In this document: in pieces, positions 46,900 through 57,300 of the stretch | Layout of the letters: each line of letters begins with the position of its first letter | How positions within the stretch are numbered: the stretch's first letter is position 1 | Assembly: GCA_008360955.1 (NCBI GenBank) | Contig: LUCM01009278.1 | Coordinates: 1 to 64,000 of the forward strand | Length of the DNA: 64,000 bases | Direction of reading: 5' to 3' | Origin: Fasciolopsis buskii | Lineage: Eukaryota; Platyhelminthes; Trematoda; Plagiorchiida; Fasciolidae | Program-made: the position numbers and the translations under genes | Notes under the pieces: model-generated | What the model was told of the DNA's origin: nothing | The model's input: only the letters and a program-made list of their open reading frames with translations | Database searches by the model: none

Positions 46900-49800
46900 T
46901 CGCATACCGAAATGTGGCTCTAAACGATCAGCTGGGTTACCCAGAGCATGGCTTACCCAGCATCTCTGCTGTCCTGTGTTCATGGGGCAGTTTTTCGGAC
47001 GAACTTTTCTCTTGTATGTTGCACAGACAAACTGACAGTTGTGGACATCATTTAACGGTCAACTTTTCTATTTTCCGTTTCTTACCCAATCAGCTGATAC
47101 GTCCCGTACACTTTACGAGATCACTCTGGACGATGCAATCCGATATGCTAATGGGGATCCAGTGGAGGCCTGGCTTACAGAACTCCTCTGCCTAGATTGC
47201 GGCTCGAGTCTGATCCGCGAGAATCCTAGTCTCACTGGTGCGTATTATCCGCCCGTGGATCAGTGTCAGTTATACTTTGTTAATCGTGACACCCTCTTTG
47301 CTTACCACAAATCCACGGAAATATTTCTGCATCGTTTGATGGCTCTCTACGTTGCTTCTCACTACAAAAACTCACCCAATGACTTGCAGCTGCTATCGGA
47401 CGCTCCTGCACACCATATATTTTGCCTGTTAGCTCCATACCAACCAAATTCCGGTAGGATACCAGAGATTCTGTGCGTGCTGCAAGTTTGTCTTGAGGGA
47501 AGAATCAACAAAGATCGTGTTTTGCGAAGTCTGTCACGTGGAATACGACCATCTGGTGACTTGATTCCTTGGACAATAGCTCAACAGGTAAGTTATCATT
47601 TCAAAAAACCTGAAAAGTTTCTCGTCATAATGCAAATCGGTGATTAATTTTGTAAGACTATTTTGTGGTTGGCAAACAATTATGCAGTCGATTACCAGGG
47701 GCATTTAATAAAGCATAACTCAAGTATCACTCATAGATGGATAGCGACTTTGCCATTGAGCGTGGTAGTTTTTTGTTCTGTACGTGGGACCTGGCGTGAC
47801 AGTTATTGGCTTGCGATTTTCCGGTTCTTCATCAGTTACCAATAGGGTTATAAGAAATGGAATGACAATTTTTGCATATCGTTAACAGATGACTCGTTAC
47901 CACACCGTATATATAATCATTCCACTCCATATTTCGTGTCCATGATAGTCTGTTCTCCCCCATAGTACACTGAGCCTTTATGGCTTTTGTTCCGTGCCCT
48001 TCTCGCTCCACTTATGCTGTAAGCAACATATCCAAAAGATCCCAGTCTGAGATTGGGTTCGTTTGTTATCAGGACTCACGGTGTTACACAGTTTTCTGTT
48101 CTATTTTTCCGTCTGGGTGCATTGGAAAAGGGGCAACCGATAGTCTCTGAGGTTCACAACGTTATTGTGAGGGACTGGCAGTAGCCAAATGAATTAAGCA
48201 TCTGTCGCCAAAACGTTCAAAGGTTCGAATTTCACTTTAGTGATGCATGGAGGTCGGCTGTGGCCCGAATGATTACCGCGACCGATATGTTGGTATCTTA
48301 AGTGTTATTCCAAGTTCCGCAGTTATGGCTCCCGGTTCTCCCGTGTAGCGGATTCTAGAGGTTATGGAGGTGCTTCTTTCAGTTCACTAATGCACGAGGC
48401 ATATGATGACAAGGACGTGATATAAAACTACGTTAAATGCCTATTTCAAGCCCGTTGTTGAAGTAGATTGCCGTCCAATATTGCGGAGGCATAATTGCGG
48501 GGTATCATAATGTTGGAGCGATGGACCACACCTTGTATGCTGTCTCAAGCTTCGGGGCACACATATCTTTGCGGTGAACGGCCGTACTGGTTGTAGTTCT
48601 TCTCTATGGCATTTTGAACTTTTTAGTTAGCTTTATGTTTATTTCTCATGCAAGGAGTTAATACAGTGCTCCTTCGTGCCCGGAATTCCTTCGGGATAAA
48701 TCAGTTTTGTTCGCTTTGCGTGACTCTCGTTGAGAATTTTTTTCAGTAGTGTTATCCAAATGGGAGCTGGCCAATATGTTTATTCAAACGGGGGGGGGGC
48801 GGTAAACGTCTTTCAAGAGTAAGCAATACATGACTACATTTAGTCGGACCGTTTACATTTTCTATTCATGAATTACGCTAATGGCTGATAACCAGTAATG
48901 GTCAAGTGGGTTAAGCGTCCCTTACTCCGAAAAGGGTAGAGGCTCAAATCCCAGATCTACCTTTCACTTTGATGGTAGGCAGCAATTCGCTGTCCTGCTC
49001 GTTACCATGCATGACCTAATAAAACCTTATATAGTCCCATACCATTCTAAGTTTCAGATCCATGGTTGCCGGTTTCTTACTCCATGCAGTGGATCCTAAC
49101 GTCTATACGGCATGGACCTTCTTCTTCACTCATGCGTAGTGCGTTATAAAGGAGATCTGGCTTATCACTTGCACTCTGAAACTTGCTTGTCTCACTTTGT
49201 ACGATCAACTTGTTTCTTTCCTGCCACTGACACTTTCACTATGCTGCCTTCGGCTTTCGATTTTTTACAGTTTTGTGATGCGCAATTTGGAGAATTGTCC
49301 GGTGCTCGGGTGGTTCGCATCGCTACGCATCCCGACTATCAGAATCTAGGTTACGGAACTCGTGCTATTCAGCTGCTTCATGACTACTATGCTGGTAAGG
49401 TGGTAAGTAAACAGTTTCATTTTCTCATCACAATTTATATATGACATTTCCCGGCATTTCCGAATTGTCTATCTCTTACAGCCTACTCAATCTCCTGACA
49501 AGGGAGCTGTGGGCGAACTGAGCTCGAAAACCTCGCACCAAAGCGATGCTTCTAGAGAACAGAAAGTGAAATCTTCAACTTCTGCTGAATTGTCGGTTGG
49601 CGAGACTGGAGATGGCAGTGATGATGAAGAGGAACTCATCGAGCAAACGGATGAGGATATACAACCCGATGTGGCTCCGAACGAGAATGGTGAAGATGGG
49701 CTAGTCGGTGATGCGGATACTGATGCAAAATCGCAATTACTGATGGAGAAATTTCAACCCCGAGGCCCATCCAGCTTGCCGCCGCTTCTCAGTCGTCTAT

Positions 49801-52800
49801 GTGAGCGTCAGCCAGAAAGGTTGCATTATGTAGGTGTGTCTTTCGGTTCCACTCCAGACCTTTTGCGATTTTGGAAACGAGCTGGCTTTATACCGGTTTA
49901 TCTAAGACAAACTCTGGTGAGTGCTTGAACTTGTCGTTCCCCGTATTGAAGAATTTTATTTTTTGTCTGCAGAATTCATAAAATCCAACATCTGTGTCAC
50001 CGAATCTTACACTGCGGTCAGTAGTTGGTGTTGAATAGGGTGGCATTCTGATTAAAACACCCGACAGTTGGTTCGTATCTTTCTTCGGACACGATAGTCT
50101 TACAGTACTGATAATTGCTAGTGTATAGTCAATCTGTTTAACACAGGCCCGTGTACAGACCATGTGCCATTAAAGTCTTGGCGGAGGAGATCAAGATTAT
50201 GCAAATGAAAGAGAAAACGCCTCTGAGTGGGGCTCATCACACGTGTCGTCTGCTTGCGGCACCTTCAAATCATTACTAGTCCTTCTTGGTCCATGGTTCG
50301 GCCTCGGGTTCGGGACCATCCGGTTGCCCCTATCAAAGCAACGAGTTGACTTAGTCGGGTTGTGGTTTTCTCTGACATGCTGGATGTGTATAATGCGTAA
50401 AAAATCGTTTCACTAGTCAAAAGCGCAGAAGTGACTGGTTTGTCTGCGAAAAGGTTTTTCTCGTTCGCTATCGTTACTGGTTTTCTGGCTGCGAATTTCT
50501 GTTCAAATTTTCATCGTCCTAAATACTTTGGAGGGGTGAATCACATGACATCAGGTGCACAGATTCATTGCCTGCACATAAACTGTACTGCGACGCTCGC
50601 GAAGAAAGAATCTATGGGATTTCATTTAATTGTTTGTTACTGATTTGATATCTGTCACGAATGCGATTAGTCACCTCATAGGTAAGTTATGCCGCCGGAT
50701 TATCTGTAAATATTTTGGTGGTTACTCTGCTCCAGGGCTTTCACGGTTTTTCTTTTTTCCCTATCCTGATTGATGCGTGTACGCTTGAATATGTTATTGC
50801 ACACTGGCCCATCCAATGGGAAACTGCGTTTGCCATCCCTCTTCTGTTGACCCCACGTGATTCACTCACTCCACATTCTTCCCGCCACTTTCTTTTCTGT
50901 CACCAGAACGAGTTAACCGGCGAGTTCACATGCATTATGCTTAAACAATGTGAAGAGCAGACCGAGCATCAGATGGACAAAGCGTGGTTGCTCAAATATT
51001 TCCAAGGTGAGACGAAATACGTATTCTAGGGTGCAGTTAATTGTGTCGGGTTGGTTTTTCTTCTTAAGGCTGGATGTTCCTGTTTTTAATTTTGGGCACA
51101 AGTTCGCCGTCCGAAAAAGTAGAACTCTCGAGAGTTTGTTTATGAGTTTTGTCCCTATTTCTTTCACGTTTCTGCGGTTTTTCCCCGCCATGTCGACTAC
51201 TTATCTGTACAACTAACTTCTGCTCAGAACTCACTGAGTGTCACGTGCACGTACACACGAACGGTGCGTCGTTTTTTATATTCGATTTTGTACTTACGGC
51301 AAAATAGTTCTTTGACCCTACTCCTCACTGAAGGGTATACCAGGGAAATCAGTGTATCTCTTCTAGCTCATTGCATGCAATGAACCGAGTCTAAATTTTT
51401 GTTTATGGTGATCTCTCCGAGTTTACTTCGGACGATGGTGTTCTACAACGTTCGTTTCGCACTGTCACACTTTCTTAAGCAACATCTAGGGTTGGAATGA
51501 GTTTTGCACAATTAGTGTGTAAGTTAGTTATACAGATCTGGATTGACTCAAAGTGAAGTCTTTTTCTCGGAGAATAAGAGTTTGGTGAAGTAGCTAAGCT
51601 CACTTTGTCAGCTGCGTCTTACTGAATGACCAAATATTAGCTGCAATATCGTTGCGTATACATAAAGATTGGTTGGATTTTATTAAAGATCTGTCGTGTG
51701 GGGGCGCTGTGAGAGGAACGGGTGTCAGTCAGTTCGGTTTTATCGAGCGTGATTTTTAGCAATAATGCTCGATTTCCAACAGGATTTAGAAACGTGACCA
51801 TTGAAGATAAGGTGTCTTGGAAAACCGTCACTGAGAAACACGAGTTGGTGAGCACACTCGTCTTCAGTGGTCCGTACTCGTGCCGTTACATCACAGTATT
51901 TTGCTTTGAATGACGGATTGTGCTCTCAACGCACAGACCGCAGGCCCTCTGGCCAACCTTTCACACCAGAATCGAGTTTCGCTGTCATTAGAGCTCATCA
52001 ACGGTGCGCACCCATCATCTCATCCAGGGTTCGAACTTTGGTCCTTTCGCATGGTAGTTATTATGCTGCCCAGCCTCTTCTGGCTGACTCGAATTACTAG
52101 GTGAATATTGTTCAGGTGTCGCCCTCAGGGATAGCGAACATCGCCCGACAACTTCGAAGGGAGGCACTGTTACTGTCTGTCAACTCCAGTCGAGTGCCTC
52201 CCACCAATTCCGAAGAACAGTCATTCAAAGCAAAATATCATTAGTCCCACACACTACTCGCAAGTAGTTGTGAGATGTATGCATCACAATGTACTAGGAA
52301 AAATTTTAAGACGTGATGGTGGGTCCGAACCGCTGAACACAGTATTATTCACCAACTTTTGTCTTCTCAATGTGCTCAGCGAGAATTCCCAAGCAAACGA
52401 AACAAGCCAAAGACTCATTTTTGAGCACCGATGTCTTCTTAGAAGGGATTTATCAGTAATGCTGAAGTTAGCCGTAAAGTACGGAGACCAACCGCTGATT
52501 CCTTTTGGAGAGTACTAACTTAGAATGAGTTCGAATGATTGGATTACGTGCTACGCATGTTCGCAGTGATTTACCATGTATAGAGTGGGAACAACGTCCA
52601 CGCCGAACATGCCGCCTCACCTTCACAGTAGAAGACTTGCTAGGTTTTCTCTTGATAACCGGCCTCTCTACAAAATGCTACGAGATCTTGATGGTGATGC
52701 GCTGTCATATTACCTCGAAAGGTGTACTATTTTAATTGAGGAAACAGCCGATATTACCGGTAACGGCATTTACCGGAAGTATCGAGGGTGTTGTGCTCCT

Positions 52801-54336
52801 GATCTGAGTTTACCAGAGAACAGGTCCTTAACGGCTTACAAATGCCGGGTATCACTGCTACCTTTCCAATCATGCCTCCCTGCTCAGGGCCATCCAAGAT
52901 GAACTCATATTTTGGTACCTGATCAGTTGTGACATGTGGTTTCATTCCGTTTCGAGTTTTAAGGCAGTTATCTGGTTCTCTCAATGCCTCAGGTTCTAGC
53001 ATCTAAGCAGTGTGCTTCTTTCACGGCACCCATATCCTACGCACGAAGTTGAAGACATCCAGGAACGAGCCATGGATTCAGCGGAGCGTCCGATGTCGTG
53101 AAAGAAAACTGTACAACAGGTTAATGCGGTATGAATTAATCTGTGGTCTAATCCAAACAGCTTATATTTATCTTCTACTCACGAATTCAAGTTTTAGAAA
53201 TCTTGCTCTATGCATTCGGAAGAACGGTTTGGAGAATGAAACCCCTTCTTTACTCCAACGGTAATACAGACCATTGTCATCAAATCTTTAATCCCATACT
53301 ATGCAATATTTAAATCCAATATCGTTGCATGTCATCATTCGGAATATCTTGGTTTTCGTACACTCACACACCCAGTAACTACCAAAATCGAATTCGCTAC
53401 GCGATCTGAAGTTTTTTATTTCGGCTCCTAAACATTTTTTTCATTCGATTGCATTTAACCGAATTTTTCATTGCTTACAAGAAAATGCCTAGTATCATAA
53501 CCCCTGTTCAGATTGTTCTTCTTGTTTGACTCCTTTAGCACTCATTTTTTTAGTCTGTGAGTGGAACTGATTTGTGTTATCCTTTGATTTTATGATATCT
53601 AGTCCTTATGTACCTAGTCCCATTTCGCGTGCACAGCTACGGTACTGCTGCGTGATTCCATCATTCCGTTCGTGAGGATGGGTTTTATCGAAACCTGCGT
53701 TAGTTTATCACCACTGTGAGTCGCCAGTCCATGTCTAGCGGTTTTCCGCTTTGATTTCGTCCGCTGAATCTGCTCGCCTCCTGGGGCTCGTATGTATACA
53801 CGACGCATGAAGTTTGAGCGAGAGCCTGGAACATGGTGCCCACTAGTGTGATTTAGCATTCCCGAAAGTTACTACTCTTCATTTGTGTTCGGGTTTAAAC
53901 GTTAGCGCACACTGAACTGGCACTTGATCTGATTTGGGATTCTTCGGTTCTAAATGAATTTGCGGTTAATTCTAAAGCCTTCGAATTCTATCCGATGTTG
54001 TGCGTTCAAATTTCATTTGCAAGTTATCATTTTGTTCTCTTTTTTTGTGATGCAACGAAATTTTTTGTTGTAATTTTCTCCCACTTGTTTTTCCAGATTT
54101 CAGACGGAGGTTCATGAATCTACTCCCCGGTTGTTTCCGCTATATGGATGCTGCGTATGCACTGGAACTGTTCCTTAACAAATCGGCTCAAAAACTGGAA
54201 TCAAATGGTGCGTGGAATTAGGATTGCCGTTTTCCCTAGATGTAGATGCTTCAAGTTAAAAGAAATAACGTGATCGGGAACTTTCGACGAAAGTTGACGT
54301 CTCACCTATCACAGGCAACTTTTTTCACATGTAGTT

Positions 54337-54385
<49 letters not shown>

Positions 54386-57300
54386 TCACCTTTAGAGTAG
54401 GCAGTGTTTCCACATGTTTAGTAGAGTCCTTTTTTCATCCACCATGTCATTCACAAATTTAACCGTATAAAAAGACGGAAGGATTTCTTGATAGGGTTGT
54501 CCAACGTTATGCAAGATTTTGACGGACAATGGTTAAGTAGTCCAGATCATTGTCTCACGCCTATCAATTCCCTTTTCTCGGTAGAACTCTATTTTTTTGC
54601 CCGATGAATTAAATAACGTCAAGAAGTGTTCCTGTTCAATCCAAGTATGTGTCGTATTTGTAAGAACGCTGGTTTCTGTTTTCACTGCACTTCAACCCTA
54701 CAGAACTTACTCTGAAAGAGGCACAGACTCTGTTCTCCGTCGTGGATGTTGAACGCCTCCGGCGATACACACGATCTTTGGTCGATTTCCATGTGATTAG
54801 CGACCTTCTACCGCATCTAGCTCTGCTGTTCTTCGACAGCCGGCTGCCGGAAGTGCGATTGAATAAGACTCAGCAGGTAAACAAGATAACTTTTCCTAGT
54901 TTATCCCTTGTTTTCTAATGTTAACTGGTTACCTTACTCAGTTATATCCTTGTTTTTTATGGTGGCTCATGTCTGTGGCCTTTTTTGTTGATAGCTTGCA
55001 TTTTGGACACCCGCCACCTGTTGAAAACCCAAAGACCCAGATGCCAACGTGTGTTTTATGATGAAATCAGACAAATTGGCCGTGTTGTGGTTGATTTTGC
55101 ATGTCCACTCATCGTACTCCATTTGTGCAGTGGTTCACGGTCTCTGAACCGGAGTTGCGACTGTGATACCTCGAATTTTAATGTTTAACAGGTCGAAGAT
55201 ATTTTGTATTTTAAGTGGTCCACACCTTACTTCCCCCCTATTCGTGATCACATATGTTTCTACGTTGCTCTGAGTTACGGAGCGGCTAAAGCGCTAACTC
55301 CTGCTCGTCCTGGCCCTTCCTCAGGAAGCCCTGACGGCAATGCCTGAGACTACGCGATGCTGCCTACACTTTCTACCTTGGTTTCGCTGCTGCTCGTTTA
55401 TTTCATGATCAGAAATTCTTATGTCTGCACATAGACGATTTGGAATGTCCAGCTGTGCACTCGCGACTGTGGTCTGTTTTGCCGTTGTGAATAATTGGCA
55501 CGCTGAACAAGTCATCGAACGATGATGACTCAATTGTAGAAATGCTTTTGGATAATCGCAGATTTAATCATCGTTGAAGCTCAGTTCGTTTCTCTCATTC
55601 ATCTTAACCTCGTAACCGTACGCTTTCGTCGCTACCGAACAACGTTTTGTCATGAGACAAACAGTCGAGATTAGTGTCAAATATCATTCCTATTTTGCGG
55701 TCATCATTATCATCATCGTTCGGCGTTGAACAGCAAGGCAGGCCTCACTGACCGCTGCCTTTTCCCCAGAGTTATATGTTTCCATAGAAGGAGTGAATAT
55801 CCAAGAGGAGCAGAGAGTGGACCTTTACAGGCGAGAACAGATAAGAATGTTATAGTAGCCAACACACGGAACACAGTCTAACTGTGCAAACGCACCCATT
55901 CAATCATTCTGACTTGACAGAAAACGACAACACGATCGCCACCGTCCGCGATTCACTGGTACATCCTCCAGTTTCTCCAGCCTACTTTACTTTAGTTCGC
56001 TGTACATTTTCTCATTCCACGTCGCCACGTCATCTGTTGATCTCCACGTGGCTTCTTCCACTCCTTGGGAGGAGCACAAAATAGGACACAATATGGTAGA
56101 CAGGTTTTCGCCATAAGCGCCGCATGACCCAACGTGCGTAGTCTATTAAGTTTCATACGCTGAAATAAGGTATTCTCGGAGAGCTGACACCTCTACATCA
56201 CTCACCCGGTTACTCCACCCAATCCTGCCAATACTGCTTAGACATCGGTGATCGAAGACCTCTAGGTGACGAACATCTCCGACGCGCAACCGTACAACAG
56301 AACTGAGCGCACTGTGAAATATCAGCCCGATGCCAAAAGTGCTTCAGTCCAGCGTACGCCGCTCGAATCTTGAATATACGTGTGTTCACCTCTCCTGAGC
56401 TACTATCGTTCGACACGTTGATACCAACGTAATTGAAACGGTCCACAATCGTTAGTTCCTCTCCATCCAGTATCAAGTTCAAGGCTACTATCGTCCAGTC
56501 CTGTAACAGCACTTTACACTTTGACGGTGAAAAACGCATGCCGAACCAACGGATTTTTGCGAATGTCTGGTAAATACATGTTTGACATATTAATGCAAGG
56601 AATCCGATTATCACTTGAAGCCCCTGTAAATCCCCATTTGTGTATCACCAATTGAACTTATCCGTTTGCACTAAAGAACGACAAACGGATTGCATTTATC
56701 AGAAGGTGGACTTTTGTCAAACTATGCGCCACGTGCTCCGTCTCCCGACAATCATAGGTGCTTTTGATTCGGTTGACTGAACAGCGCTTTCCTGGGATCT
56801 TTATCTAAGAGATGTGCCACAGAAATTTTTGGATCTGTTGCAGTGATTTTGCTTGTAGACGTATGGTCGCGTACGAGTATACAGTGAACTACCGAGTTCA
56901 TTTGAAACGACCAGTGGAGTTCGACAAAAGTGTTCCACTTCATCATTCTTGTTTAACTTCGTCGCCGACGAAATAATTGAGTGTTTTAGGAGGACCTAAG
57001 GGTGTCGATAGCGAACTGGCAAATGGTGAAAAGTTGTGTGACCGAGATTACGCCGACGACGTTGCGTACTTGTTCGGATGTACGGAACGTCCATAGTGTA
57101 CACTAGGCCGACTCACGAGAGCTGTAACTCCATACAACGTAACCTTTGAACCCTCAAAATGCTAACTATCGTACAAGGCTGTACGCCAGTGGTTCTGAGA
57201 TTGGTACTTGACGGAGAGGAACTAAAAATTGTTGTCCTTTTCGGTTACCTTGTGTGTTATTTGACTAGGGATAGTAACATGTTATTAGAGATAAGCTCGC

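Noticed and set aside
46845..46900. TA-rich tract as a functional element
   Set aside because: It is an interrupted dinucleotide microsatellite inside an intron, with nothing to suggest a function.
54985..55188. Extra NAT10 exon in intron 12
   Set aside because: The frame has no resemblance to the family, and exons 12 and 13 already join in phase with conserved residues on both sides.
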